Origin: Brachyspira sp949287565
GTDB lineage: Bacteria > Spirochaetota > Brachyspiria > Brachyspirales > Brachyspiraceae
DNA: 64,000 bases
Reading direction: 5' to 3' (one strand)
Assembly (NCBI RefSeq): GCF_036997615.1
Contig: NZ_JAWLQA010000010.1
In this document: positions 27,394 through 36,927 of the stretch, in pieces
Layout of the letters: every line of letters begins with the position of its first letter
Position numbering within the stretch: position 1 is the first letter of the stretch
The notes under the pieces: model-generated
Seen by the model: only the letters and a program-made list of their open reading frames with translations
Databases searched by the model: none
Told to the model about the DNA's origin: nothing
Made by a program: the position numbers and the translations under genes

Positions 27394-27711
27394 TTATACT
27401 CTATTTAAAACAACATTCCTAGTTACTATCAAACTTCCATTGATTTTTTCAGGAAGTTCTATTTCTATAGAATTATTGGAATCAAATTTTATATGAAAAA
27501 TATCCTCTCCAAATTTCATGTCATAATCATCTTTATCATAATCAGCACCCAAAGATATACTATGGCTTATCTTACCTACTATAGGTGCTATTGTAGTTAC
27601 TTTTATATCTCCTTTTTCATCTACCAAAGCCTCTATATCAATATCAAAACTAAGAAAATTTTTTATTGTAGCCTTACCTCTATAAAGACCATTTCTATCC
27701 TTTAATAACAT
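27394..27711 (-). CDS. Small beta-rich protein of unknown function
   Basis: 105 residues, GGAG eight bases before the ATG. No signal peptide, membrane segment or cysteine. Alternating short strands (GKATIKNFLSFDIDIEALV, DIKVTTIAPIVG, FHIKFDSNNSIEIELPEK) suggest a small beta sandwich or PilZ-like fold, but no family motif is recognised. It is a single-gene unit with its own terminator, between the tRNA and the OppA-type lipoprotein, in the opposite direction to the tRNA. Confidence 0.55.
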   Translation of the reverse strand: MLLKDRNGLYRGKATIKNFLSFDIDIEALVDEKGDIKVTTIAPIVGKISHSISLGADYDKDDYDMKFGEDIFHIKFDSNNSIEIELPEKINGSLIVTRNVVLNRV

Positions 27712-27806
27712 AACAAAACTCCAAATACTTTTATACTAATATAATAACATTTTTTAGAAAAAAGACAAATTTAAAAAAATGTCTAATATTGAAAATTACA
27801 TAAATA

Positions 27807-27842
27807 AAGACGGATTTTTCTAAAATTAAAAAACCCGCCTTT
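27807..27842 (-). terminator. Terminator of the OppA-type gene
   Basis: AAAG.CGG and CCG.CTTT pair with one mismatch, with an A/T inner stem; a T-run follows on the minus strand. 27 bases after the stop. Confidence 0.65.
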
Positions 27843-27868
27843 AATATTGTAAAAATCAATTCATTTTA

Positions 27869-29482
27869 TTATTTAGCTAATTTTGCATAATAGAATTTAT
27901 GAGCTCCAAGAGGATCATAAATAACATCAGATAACTTTTTACTAACCATAATAGGATCAGTATAGAAATAAAGAGGTATCAATCCCATATCTTCCATAAG
28001 TATATCTTCTGCCTCATGCATAGCTTTCATTCTTATATCTTGATCTATTGTAGACATAGCAAGTTTCAATTTATCATCATAGGCTTTATTAGAGTAACCG
28101 CCATTATTTTGTATGCTATAGCTTAAAAATACACCTAAAAAACTCATAGGATCATTATAATCAGCTATCCAACCATGACGAGCTATAACATAATTTTTCT
28201 CTTGTCTTGTGGTTTGGAAAGTAGCCCATTCTTCCTGTGCTATAGTAGAATCTATACCAAGTCCCTCTTTCCACATCTGCTGAACCGCTTCAAATATTTG
28301 TATATGCTCTCCTGAATTTGATTTGAATTCTATAACAGGAAAATTTTCACCATTAGGATAACCAGCATCTGCTAAGAGTTGTTTTGCCTCTTCCAAATTC
28401 TTTTGATAATCTTCAGGTTTTATGCTGTAATAATCACCGCCTACCTTTCTGAAATCTCCATCAGCTCCTTCAACATCATTTACCCCACTAGGAACCCAGG
28501 CACTTGCAGGAAGCTGTCCGGCTCTTGTTACTTGTTCTACTAGATAATTTCTATCTATAGCTAAAGTTAAAGCCTTACGAACTCTAGCATCTTTTAATAT
28601 ATCATTAGTAATATTCAAGCAATAATAATATGTACCCAAATAAGGAGATATATGCATTAAACCTTCGCTTTTTAAATTCTCAATATCCTGAAGCGGAGGA
28701 TTATTAGCAAAATGCAAAGAACCTTCTTTTATTCCAGCAACAGCAGCAGTACCGTTTTGCATAAGTATAAATACTAGTTTTTCAGGTACTATATTATTAA
28801 CATTCCAATAATTAGTATTTTTTTCAACTACAATTCTATCATCTGTTCTTCTTTCTGTCATTATAAAAGGTCCGTTTCCTATATAAGTTTCTGGAGAAAG
28901 TGTCCAATTATCTCCATTTTCTTCTATCATATCTTTTCTAACTGGATAGAATGTATAAAAAGCCACCAACTCCAAGAAATAAGCTGTAGGAGCATTCAAT
29001 TTTACTTCCAAAGTTTTTTCATCTATAGCTTTAATACCCAATTCAGAAACCGGCTTCTTACCGGAATTAATGTCCATAGCATTTAATACAGGTTCAAATT
29101 GATAAGCATATTCGCTTGCAGTAACAGGATCAACTGCTCTCTGCCAAGCATAAACAAAATCTTCGGCTGTAACCTTTTTACCATCAGACCATTTAGCATC
29201 ATCTCTTATATGAAATGTATAAGTTAAACCGTCTTCGCTTATATCCCAACTTTCAGCAACACCTGGTGCTATTTTATTATCCTTATCTCTGGTAGCAAGT
29301 CCCTCAAAAACATGCTGAATATATATATTAGCATCAACAGTAGAATTTAAAGCAGGGTCTATAGTTTTAGGCTCAGGCCCTACATTAATATATATAGCTC
29401 CTTCTTCATTTTTCTTTCCTCCGCATGCTATAAATAATAACATCATGCTTATGGATAAAATCATAATTACAATCTTTTTCAT
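27869..29482 (-). CDS. oppA: Oligopeptide ABC transporter substrate-binding lipoprotein
   Basis: 537 residues. Signal peptide ending in the lipobox LLFIACGG with Cys20 for lipidation, so it is anchored facing the periplasm. The mature N-terminus (GPEPKTIDPALNSTVDANI) and DEDGLTYTFHIRDDAKWSDG-type segments are the standard SBP family 5 pattern of OppA/DppA. It would capture peptides for an ABC importer whose permease and ATPase genes are not in this window; it is a single-gene unit here, as orphan OppA copies are in Brachyspira and other spirochaetes. AGGATAA precedes the ATG. Confidence 0.9.
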   Translation of the reverse strand: MKKIVIMILSISMMLLFIACGGKKNEEGAIYINVGPEPKTIDPALNSTVDANIYIQHVFEGLATRDKDNKIAPGVAESWDISEDGLTYTFHIRDDAKWSDGKKVTAEDFVYAWQRAVDPVTASEYAYQFEPVLNAMDINSGKKPVSELGIKAIDEKTLEVKLNAPTAYFLELVAFYTFYPVRKDMIEENGDNWTLSPETYIGNGPFIMTERRTDDRIVVEKNTNYWNVNNIVPEKLVFILMQNGTAAVAGIKEGSLHFANNPPLQDIENLKSEGLMHISPYLGTYYYCLNITNDILKDARVRKALTLAIDRNYLVEQVTRAGQLPASAWVPSGVNDVEGADGDFRKVGGDYYSIKPEDYQKNLEEAKQLLADAGYPNGENFPVIEFKSNSGEHIQIFEAVQQMWKEGLGIDSTIAQEEWATFQTTRQEKNYVIARHGWIADYNDPMSFLGVFLSYSIQNNGGYSNKAYDDKLKLAMSTIDQDIRMKAMHEAEDILMEDMGLIPLYFYTDPIMVSKKLSDVIYDPLGAHKFYYAKLAK

Positions 29483-29780
29483 GGCAGTTATCCTATATAT
29501 TTTTATTTAAAAGTATTATATTTTATATTAACTATTAATCAATAATTTTTTTTACATTTGAACATATTTACATAAAATAATTAAGATCTCAGCAAATTCT
29601 ATTATTTATATATAAGAAATTATTTTAAATTGGCATTAAAATGTATTATTTGTATTACATATTAATTTACATTTAATTTACAATACTATATTTTTTGTAA
29701 AATTTATTTAAATTTGACTTTACAAAACTTATTTAATGTGCTATACTTTAATTATAAGGGATTAATAAGGAGGTAATAAT
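29483..29780. other. Divergent intergenic region
   Basis: 298 bases of AT-rich DNA between the minus-strand oppA start and the plus-strand gene at 29781. The only supported element is the plus-strand promoter at 29720-29747. Confidence 0.6.
29720..29747 (+). promoter_or_regulatory. Promoter of the three-gene small membrane protein operon
   Basis: TTACAA (29720-29725), 16-base spacer, TATACT (29742-29747); an overlapping TTGACT lies at 29714. Same spacing and -10 box as at 2469 and 3087. Confidence 0.5.
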
Positions 29781-29981
29781 ATGAAAAAGTTAAGTTTAAT
29801 GGCTTTAGTATCTGCCTTTATTATGACTGCCAATTTATACTCTTTTGATTTAATAGAAGATACTTTTGATTTTATTTTTGATGATTTGGCAAAAATAATT
29901 GGTATTGTAGTAATAATAGCAGCAGTAGTATATATATTCAAAAAATATGTTAAAAAAGATAATAATTCTGATGACAGATAA
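29781..29981 (+). CDS. 66-residue membrane protein, first of three relatives
   Basis: KKLSLMALVSAFIMTANLYS looks like a signal peptide; then an acidic stretch (FDLIEDTFDFIFDDLAK), a membrane segment (IIGIVVIIAAVVYIF), and a basic KKYVKK end. AAGGAGG precedes the ATG. The same layout, acidic amphipathic stretch then membrane segment then KK, occurs in both following genes, so the three are paralogous. Function unknown; envelope location inferred. Confidence 0.65.
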   Translation: MKKLSLMALVSAFIMTANLYSFDLIEDTFDFIFDDLAKIIGIVVIIAAVVYIFKKYVKKDNNSDDR

Positions 29982-30016
29982 TAAATAAGAAAAAAATTAA
30001 TGGGAGAAAGTAAGTA

Positions 30017-30574
30017 ATGAAAAAATTAGGATTAAAGGCTTTTATTTTCAATTTGATTATGTCTGCAAATCTATACTGCTTTGATTTAATAGATGATGTA
30101 GATGATTTCATTGAAGATATAATAAAGCTTATACTCATGGTTGTTGTAATACTAGCTGTGATATATTTTATAAAAAAAGTTTTGAAAGATGACAATACTT
30201 CAGGAAAGATAAGAAAAAGCAACAGAGATGATGATTACAGAAAACCAAGCAGAAGAAGAAAAATGAGAAGAAGAGATGATTATTATTATGATGATGACTA
30301 CGAAGATGATTATGATAATAGAATGAGAAGTAATAGAGATTATGATGATTATGAAGATGATTATAGAAATGAAAGAAATAATAGAAGAGAAAGAATCAAA
30401 GAAGAAGATATGCGATATGAATATGATATGAGAGATTATGACAGAAGAGAGAGAAGACTTCCAAATAATATAAAAAGCAATATAGACAGCAGAGAAAATG
30501 ATCCAAGATACGAAAAAGTTTATGAATTAAAACCTGAGTATAAATTAAAAGATGATAAAAAAAGAATAAGATAA
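30017..30574 (+). CDS. Membrane protein with Asp/Arg/Tyr-rich low-complexity tail
   Basis: 185 residues. The first 65 residues copy the gene at 29781: signal-like FIFNLIMSANLYC, acidic FDLIDDVDDFIEDIIK, membrane segment LILMVVVILAVIYFI, then KK. The rest is a soluble low-complexity tail of alternating D, R and Y (DDYYYDDDYEDDYDN, RDYDDYEDDYRNERNN) from about residue 70 to 155. Such polyampholyte tails are usually disordered and bind nucleic acid, membranes or partner proteins; which applies here is unknown. GGGAG lies before the ATG. Confidence 0.6.
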   Translation: MKKLGLKAFIFNLIMSANLYCFDLIDDVDDFIEDIIKLILMVVVILAVIYFIKKVLKDDNTSGKIRKSNRDDDYRKPSRRRKMRRRDDYYYDDDYEDDYDNRMRSNRDYDDYEDDYRNERNNRRERIKEEDMRYEYDMRDYDRRERRLPNNIKSNIDSRENDPRYEKVYELKPEYKLKDDKKRIR

Positions 30575-30599
30575 TTTATTTTTGATTAAAGGAGGAATT

Positions 30600-31121
30600 A
30601 TGAAAAATAATATAATGTCTGTTGTAAAATCAAAAAAGTTTATAATTATTTCTGCTTCGATTGCTGCAGCTGCATTATTTATAGCGGCTATAAGATTTTT
30701 AGGTTTGCAGTATTATATGTTTTATTTAATGCATGATTTTGATGAAGTTCTAGAGGCATTATTGAAGATAGCAGTATTTGCTGTGATGATAATGTTTGCT
30801 ATTGTTTTATTCAAAAAAATAGATTCTAAAGACAATAAAGAATCAAAATCAAATGAAAGTGAATCTAATAATGATAAAAAAGATGTTATAGTTGTTAAAG
30901 AAAAAAATAGTAAATCTACTAAAGGCTTATTTATAGTTATGGCTGTAATTGCTGTATTGGCATTAATAGGATTATTCATATTCTCTTCAAGATTCTTCGG
31001 AATGCATTATATGTTATACAATTTAGATGATATCATAGAAGGCATTTTCCAATTAGTAGTTATTGTTGCTGTTATAGGTTTTGGGGCTGTATTTGCTAAA
31101 AAAGTTTTAGAAAAATTATAA
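30600..31121 (+). CDS. Membrane protein with internal duplication, third of three relatives
   Basis: 173 residues from ATG 30600, with AGGAGG (30590-30595) upstream; a TTG at 30582 would begin seven residues earlier but has no site. It contains two copies of one unit: membrane segment, (R)F(L/F)G.(Q/H)YM.Y, acidic stretch, membrane segment, then KK. Compare FLGLQYYMFYLMHDFDEVLEAL with FFGMHYMLYNLDDIIEGIF. A charged hydrophilic linker (SKDNKESKSNESESNN) joins them. It therefore has about four membrane segments. It ends the operon at the terminator 31152. Confidence 0.6.
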   Translation: MKNNIMSVVKSKKFIIISASIAAAALFIAAIRFLGLQYYMFYLMHDFDEVLEALLKIAVFAVMIMFAIVLFKKIDSKDNKESKSNESESNNDKKDVIVVKEKNSKSTKGLFIVMAVIAVLALIGLFIFSSRFFGMHYMLYNLDDIIEGIFQLVVIVAVIGFGAVFAKKVLEKL

Positions 31122-31151
31122 TTTAATAGTATATATAATTATTAAAAAATA

Positions 31152-31191
31152 AAAGCGGCAGAGTGTATATGCTTTACCGCTTTTTTATTTA
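31152..31191 (+). terminator. Rho-independent terminator
   Basis: AAAAGCGG pairs with CCGCTTTT around a partly paired CAGAGTGTATATGCTTTA interior; T-run follows. Confidence 0.8.
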
Positions 31192-31214
31192 TTTTTTAAG
31201 TTTAATTTCTTATC

Positions 31215-31415
31215 AACTCCCCACCCTTTAGTCTTATAGTTTTTATATAGAATACAAACTTTTTAATTCTTTATTATCTCATTAGAATTTTTAGAAACCC
31301 ACCCAAGCGGATTTTAAATTTAAAGACTGCATACCGCACGTATAACAAAACTAAATATATAAATTGATTATGAATTATAATTTTACTATATATAAAGTTC
31401 AGCTCAGCGTGCGTT
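31215..31415. repeat. Family A repeat: right arm plus small unit
   Basis: CCCCACCCTTTAG, then 70 bases on AACCCACCCAAGC, then ACCGCACG...TCAGCGTGCGTT (31331-31415). Lies between the convergent operon terminator and the helicase stop codon. Confidence 0.75.
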
Positions 31416-31442
31416 AATTTAAATTTTTAAATCATTAAAAAA

Positions 31443-33422
31443 TCAATAATCAAAAGCATCTTCGTCTATATCCATATAGCTGCCGGAATAATAGTTAGCC
31501 TTTTCTTTTATAAGCATTAATTTTTTAGGTATCTCCATTAAGAATGAAGAAGGAATCTGCTCCATTATACCAGTGCTTACCCTTCTTTTTTTGGAGTATG
31601 TAAGATAAAGTTTACGCCTTACCCTTGTGATGCCTACATAACAAAGCCTTCTCTCCTCATCAATGCCTTTCTCTTCTTCAAGCGAAAAATAATGAGGAAA
31701 AACTCCCTGCTCCATTCCTGTCATGAATACCACATCAAATTCCAAACCCTTAGCATTATGAATAGTCATCAATGTTACATAATCTTCTTTATCATCATTG
31801 GTAGTTAAATCTCTGTATAAAGTATTTTCTTCTAAGAATGTTATAAGTGTGGCATTAGGCTCCATAGATTTATAATCGTAAAAACCTCTGAAAAGCTCTT
31901 TAATATTCTCTTCCGCAGTTATTACCCTCTCATTTCCATCGCCTTTGAATATTGAAAAATAATCTATGTCTTTTAAAAACTCAAAGAACAATAATTCTAT
32001 ATGAATACCATCTTCGTTTATGATATCTTCTTTTATTTTCACAGCATATTCTTCTATAATATTTTTATAGGCTTTTATATTCAAAATAGCTTTTTTAGAA
32101 AGTCCTGATTCATCAATATAATCAATAGCATTGTAAAGAGTTAATTTTCTAGTATTTGCAAAAGTTTCAAAATTGCTGAAGCTCTTCTCCCCTATTCCTC
32201 TAGGCGGAACATTTATAGTACGCCTTACACTGAAGTTATCGCCGAAACCTGTCATAAGCCTTAAAAAAGAAATTGCATCTTTTATTTCAATACGCTCAAA
32301 GAATCCTACGCCGCCAACTATTTTATAATTTATAGAATGAAGCCTTAACTCCTTTTCATAAGCTCTAGACTGACTGTTTGTCCTAAATAATACAACAATA
32401 TCCCTTGCCTCAAATCCATTATCAAATAAAGATTCTATTTCATTAACTACACTTCTAGCCTCTTCTAAATCACTGTAGCAAATCCAATTTTCTATTTTAA
32501 ACTCATTAGGCTTATTTGAAAACACATTCTTTTCATGACGATTAGTATTATTTTTTATTACACTCAAAGCAGCTTCTACAATATCCTTAGGACATCTATA
32601 ATTTTCTTCAAGACGAATTATCTTTGTATTAGGATAGTCTTTTTCAAAATCAAGTATATTCAAAACATCTGCACCTCTGAATGCATATATACTCTGATCA
32701 TCATCGCCTACAACTGTTAAATCATTATCTGCATCCTGAGTTAATAATTTTATTAATTTATACTGCTGAGGATTAGTGTCCTGAAACTCATCTACCAAAA
32801 TATATTTAAATCTGTTTCTATAATAATTTAAAACTTTATTTTCTTGTTCAAACAATTTTATAGTATTTAAAATTAAATCATCAAAGTCCATTACATTTTC
32901 ATTAAGCTCATACTCTGTATATTTTTTATAAACATTTTCAAAAATATCTCTGTCGAAAACTATACCGTCATCTATTCCATTTTTCACATTAGATATAAAT
33001 CTTGTTATAATTTTCTGACCTATACTCTTTGGAACTTCCTCTTCTTTCATTATCCTTTTAATAACTGATGATTTATCTCCCTCATCTAAAATAAGAAAAT
33101 TAGATTTATAGCCTAGGAAATGTGCATTCTCTTTTAATATCCTTAAACATGCAGAGTGAAAAGTTCTAATAAATAATCTGCTTGGCTTAATATCCGGAAG
33201 TAAATCGCATACCCTCTCTTTCATTTCATGTGCAGCTTTATTTGTAAAAGTTACAGCCATTATATTTTCAGGAGTTACTTCAAGTTCATTGATAAGATAA
33301 GCTATTTTTCTAGTAATAACTAAAGTCTTACCGCTTCCCGCTCCTGCTAAAAGAAGTAAAGGACTTCCTGTATGCAAAATTCCTTCTCTTTGAACTTCGC
33401 TCACATTGTCAAGTATATTCAT
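31443..33422 (-). CDS. uvrD: UvrD/PcrA/Rep-family DNA helicase
   Basis: 659 residues. Superfamily 1 helicase motifs are complete: GAGSGKT (residues 27-33), a FTNKAAHEMKER motif Ia, DEFQDTNPQQY (motif II), VGDDDQSIYAFRGAD (III), LEENYRC (IV), TIHNAKGLEFDVVF (V) and EERRLCYVGITR (VI). It unwinds 3'-5' for repair and replication restart. The length fits Rep better than the ~720-residue PcrA. AAGGTG precedes the ATG. No operon partner. Confidence 0.93.
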   Translation of the reverse strand: MNILDNVSEVQREGILHTGSPLLLLAGAGSGKTLVITRKIAYLINELEVTPENIMAVTFTNKAAHEMKERVCDLLPDIKPSRLFIRTFHSACLRILKENAHFLGYKSNFLILDEGDKSSVIKRIMKEEEVPKSIGQKIITRFISNVKNGIDDGIVFDRDIFENVYKKYTEYELNENVMDFDDLILNTIKLFEQENKVLNYYRNRFKYILVDEFQDTNPQQYKLIKLLTQDADNDLTVVGDDDQSIYAFRGADVLNILDFEKDYPNTKIIRLEENYRCPKDIVEAALSVIKNNTNRHEKNVFSNKPNEFKIENWICYSDLEEARSVVNEIESLFDNGFEARDIVVLFRTNSQSRAYEKELRLHSINYKIVGGVGFFERIEIKDAISFLRLMTGFGDNFSVRRTINVPPRGIGEKSFSNFETFANTRKLTLYNAIDYIDESGLSKKAILNIKAYKNIIEEYAVKIKEDIINEDGIHIELLFFEFLKDIDYFSIFKGDGNERVITAEENIKELFRGFYDYKSMEPNATLITFLEENTLYRDLTTNDDKEDYVTLMTIHNAKGLEFDVVFMTGMEQGVFPHYFSLEEEKGIDEERRLCYVGITRVRRKLYLTYSKKRRVSTGIMEQIPSSFLMEIPKKLMLIKEKANYYSGSYMDIDEDAFDY

Positions 33423-33508
33423 ATACGCACCTTAAATATAAAAGTAGATTCTATATTATATTGTATATTATTTAATATTCAAGTTATTATTATAGTAATC
33501 TTTTCTTA

Positions 33509-33537
33509 TTGAAAAAACGATAAAAAAATAATATACT
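33509..33537 (+). promoter_or_regulatory. Promoter of the first MATE gene
   Basis: TTGAAA (33509-33514), 17-base spacer, TATACT (33532-33537). Confidence 0.5.
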
Positions 33538-33572
33538 TAATAGAATTATTTTTTATATAACGGATTTTATTT

Positions 33573-34955
33573 ATGAATAATGATGTAGTTTCTAATCCTT
33601 TATACTATGAAAAACCATATAAACTTCTATTTAAATATGCAACCCCAAGTATCATATCAATGCTTGTAGGTTCTCTTTATAATATAGTAGATCAAATATT
33701 TATAGGTCAGGGAATAGGTATTAATGGTAATGCTGCTACAAATGTTGCTTTTCCTCTTACAATAATTTGTATGTCTATAGCATTGTTTCATGGATTTGGA
33801 AGTGCCTCAATGTACAGTATATTATTAGGACAGGGAAATAATAAAAGAGCTGCTACGTTTATAGGTAATGCCGTAGTATCTGCACTTGTATTAGGTTTTA
33901 TATTCACTATGATAGTAAAACTTTTTAATAAAAATTTTATGGTTATGTTTGGCTCTACAAAAGAAGTTTTACCTTATGCAATTGAATATACTAATATAAC
34001 CGCATTCGGATTTATACCATTTATATTTTCTACAATGATGAGCCATATAATAAGAGCAGACGGAAGCCCTAAATATTCTATGATGTCAGTTCTTACCGGT
34101 GCCATTGTGAATACTATATTAGATCCTATTTTAATATTTAAATTCGATATGGGTATATCAGGCGCAGCACTTGCAACAATAATAGGACAGTTCATTTCAT
34201 TTGCTATAGTTTTTAGATATTTATTTAGATTCAAACATATAACTTTTGAAAGAGATAATTTTAAAGTTGATCCTAAAAACATAGTAAAAATATTTTCTTT
34301 AGGTTCATCATCAGGTTTTAATCAATTAGCAATGATGGCCGTTCAAATCACTATGAATAATGTACTTAGTTATTATGGTACTAATTCTATATACGGAGGA
34401 AATATTCCTTTGGCTGTAGCAGGCATTATTTCAAAAGTCAATATGCTTGTAATGGCTTTTATAATAGGTACATCCCAAGGAAGCCAGCCTATAATAGGTT
34501 TTAATTATGGGGCTCAAAATTATGACAGAGTTATAAAGACATATAAGCTAACAATAACAATAACAACTATTATGGCTTTTATAGCTTTCCTTTTATTTCA
34601 ATTATTCCCAAGACAGATTGTAGGAATATTCGGTGACGGAAGCGAATTGTATTTTCATTTTGCTGAAGAATATATGAGAATATATATGGCATTAATGGTT
34701 ATAAATGGTATTCAGCCTGTAACTGGTACATTCTTTACTTCTTTAGGAAAAGCATTCAAAGGGGCTTTCATATCTATGACAAGACAAATCATATTTTTAC
34801 TTCCTCTTATAATAATACTTCCTAGAATATTAGGTATAGACGGAGTAATGTATGCCGGACCTGTTGCTGACGGAGCTGCTTTGATAGTTACTGTTATATT
34901 AGTAAGCAGAGAAATAAAGAAATTAAAAATACTTGAAAATAATAAAAGTAATTGA
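33573..34955 (+). CDS. MATE-family multidrug efflux transporter, copy 1
   Basis: 460 residues, about twelve membrane segments. The family begins PSIISMLVGSLYNIVDQIFIGQ, with the first-segment Asn-x-Val-Asp pattern of MATE proteins, and repeats the fold in the second half (GASQGSQPIIGFNYGA-type loop). Predicted to export drugs or metabolites using a sodium or proton gradient, in the inner membrane. It and the next gene are close paralogs, separated by 64-76 bases and each with its own promoter. Confidence 0.9.
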   Translation: MNNDVVSNPLYYEKPYKLLFKYATPSIISMLVGSLYNIVDQIFIGQGIGINGNAATNVAFPLTIICMSIALFHGFGSASMYSILLGQGNNKRAATFIGNAVVSALVLGFIFTMIVKLFNKNFMVMFGSTKEVLPYAIEYTNITAFGFIPFIFSTMMSHIIRADGSPKYSMMSVLTGAIVNTILDPILIFKFDMGISGAALATIIGQFISFAIVFRYLFRFKHITFERDNFKVDPKNIVKIFSLGSSSGFNQLAMMAVQITMNNVLSYYGTNSIYGGNIPLAVAGIISKVNMLVMAFIIGTSQGSQPIIGFNYGAQNYDRVIKTYKLTITITTIMAFIAFLLFQLFPRQIVGIFGDGSELYFHFAEEYMRIYMALMVINGIQPVTGTFFTSLGKAFKGAFISMTRQIIFLLPLIIILPRILGIDGVMYAGPVADGAALIVTVILVSREIKKLKILENNKSN

Positions 34956-34960
34956 AATTG

Positions 34961-34988
34961 TTGAAAATGTAATAAAAATAAATATACT
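34961..34988 (+). promoter_or_regulatory. Promoter of the second MATE gene
   Basis: TTGAAA (34961-34966), 16-base spacer, TATACT (34983-34988). Confidence 0.45.
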
Positions 34989-35031
34989 TTATAATTATTG
35001 AGGTTATTTAATATATTTATTGGATTTATGT

Positions 35032-36402
35032 ATGTCAGTTTCATCAAATCCTTTGTATTATGAAAAGATACATAGGCTTCTTTTTAAATACGGAACCCCA
35101 AGTATTATATCAATGCTTGTGGGCTCTCTTTATAATATAGTAGATCAAATATTTATAGGACAAGGTGTGGGAATTAATGGGAATGCTGCAACCAATGTGG
35201 CGTTCCCTCTCACCATAATATGCATATTTATATCATTGTTCCTAGGTGTTGGAGGGGCTTCGCTTTACAGCATACTATTAGGAAAAGGTGAAAATAAACA
35301 TGCATCTGTTATCATAGGAAACAGCATTACTTTATCTTTTGTATTTGGTATTATATTATCAATAGTTGTAAAGATATTCAATACAAAATTGATGATGGCA
35401 TTCGGATCAACAAAAGAGGTTTTGGATTATGCTGTAATATACACTGATATAACTTCTTTCGGATTTACAGCTTATATATTTTCTATGGTTATGAGCTATA
35501 CTATAAGAGCAGACGGTAGTCCAAAATATTCTATGGCTTCAGTTTTAAGCGGCGCTATTGTTAATACTATTTTAGATCCTTTATTTATATTTGTATTTAA
35601 AATGGGTATTGCCGGAGCTGCTCTTGCCACAGTAATAGGACAGTATGTATCTTTCTTTATAGCTTTTGCATACATATTTAAATTTAAAAATATTCAATTT
35701 GAAAAACAAAGCTTTATACCTGAATTCAAATCAATATTAAAAATATTTGCATTAGGTGCTTCTGCAGGATTCAGTAACTTATCTATGATGATTCTTCAAA
35801 TCGTTATGAATAATGTACTTAGCTATTATGGAAGCAACTCTATATACGGCGGTAATATACCTTTGGCAGTTTCAGGAATAGTAGCAAAAGTTAATATGCT
35901 TGTAATGTCATTTGTTATAGGAGCTTCTCAAGGCAGTCAGCCTATAATAGGTTTTAATTACGGGGCTAAAAATTACAGCAGAGTTATTGAAACATATAAA
36001 TATACTATCATAATAACAAGTATTATAACATTCATTGCATTTTTATTATTTCAATTCTTCCCTAGACAAATTGTTTCCATATTCGGTGACGGAAGCGAGC
36101 TTTATTTTCAATTCTCTGAAAAGTACATGCGAATATTTATGATGCTTATGATAATCAATGCTGCTCAGCCTGTAACTGGTACATTCTTTAGTTCTTTGGG
36201 AAAAGCATTTAAGGGGGCATTTCTTGCTGTAACTAGGCAGACTTTATTTCTCCTTCCTCTTATTATAATACTTCCTAGAATATTTGGCATAGACGGAGTG
36301 ATGTATGCAGGCCCTATTGCTGACGGAGCTGCTTTAATCGTTACTATTATAATGGTAGCTATAGAAATAAAGCATTTAAAAAGTATGCAGAATAATAGCT
36401 AA
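35032..36402 (+). CDS. MATE-family multidrug efflux transporter, copy 2
   Basis: 456 residues from ATG 35032 (a TTG at 35020 and an out-of-frame ATG at 35028 are less likely). It shares long identical stretches with the upstream gene, for example PSIISMLVGSLYNIVDQIF and GVMYAGP.ADGAALIVT, so the pair arose by tandem duplication. Divergence is greatest in the middle and the C-terminus. Substrate unknown; two copies suggest either dosage or different drug ranges. Confidence 0.9.
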   Translation: MSVSSNPLYYEKIHRLLFKYGTPSIISMLVGSLYNIVDQIFIGQGVGINGNAATNVAFPLTIICIFISLFLGVGGASLYSILLGKGENKHASVIIGNSITLSFVFGIILSIVVKIFNTKLMMAFGSTKEVLDYAVIYTDITSFGFTAYIFSMVMSYTIRADGSPKYSMASVLSGAIVNTILDPLFIFVFKMGIAGAALATVIGQYVSFFIAFAYIFKFKNIQFEKQSFIPEFKSILKIFALGASAGFSNLSMMILQIVMNNVLSYYGSNSIYGGNIPLAVSGIVAKVNMLVMSFVIGASQGSQPIIGFNYGAKNYSRVIETYKYTIIITSIITFIAFLLFQFFPRQIVSIFGDGSELYFQFSEKYMRIFMMLMIINAAQPVTGTFFSSLGKAFKGAFLAVTRQTLFLLPLIIILPRIFGIDGVMYAGPIADGAALIVTIIMVAIEIKHLKSMQNNS

Positions 36403-36443
36403 TTTATACTGAAAATTTTTAAGTTTGTCAACTGAAGCTCTTT

Positions 36444-36494
36444 ATACAGAATTATCAACTTTTTTGCCGCACAAAAAAGTTGCAAAAAACGCAC
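36444..36494. repeat. Family B fragment
   Basis: CAACTTTTTTGCCGCACAAAAAAGTTG inverted repeat with GCCGCAC loop; similar in outline to 23563. Preceded at 36405-36423 by the 19-mer TATACTGAAAATTTTTAAG. Confidence 0.5.
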
Positions 36495-36526
36495 ATACTA
36501 CAGCTTGATGTAGATTTTAAATTTAA

Positions 36527-36852
36527 AAAATGCTTGGGCGGGTGCTTTATTTTCTAATTAGATTTTAAATATAACTGACGTTTGTATTTAAAGTATAGCA
36601 ATAAATTTTAAAGGGCGGGGTATGTAAATAAAATTTTAAAATTTAATTATATTTGCCCACCCTTTATATTTAAAGTTTAAATTTGCCGTATAAACTTTTA
36701 TTTTTTATTTGCTCAATTAGAATTTTCTGATGCCCACCAAGAATTTTTTTAAATTTATAGCGTAATCACCCACACGTATAGTAATATTTAAAATATAGAT
36801 ATATTGAAAACTTTAATTTTTATTATATATATAGCTTCGCTAACCGTGCGTA
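36527..36852. repeat. Family A palindromic repeat, near complete
   Basis: Left arm GCTTGGGCGGGTGC and GGGCGGGGTATGTAAATAAAA; right arm TTTAATTATATTTGCCCACCC and GATGCCCACCAAG; then a degenerate small unit ending GCTAACCGTGCG (36841-36850). With the family B fragment it fills the gap between the MATE genes and the next TPR gene. Confidence 0.75.
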
Positions 36853-36927
36853 AAATTTTATACATTATTATGGTATTTAACTATTTTTTGTATTATAATA
36901 TAAATAATTTTATACTAGGAATTGTGT

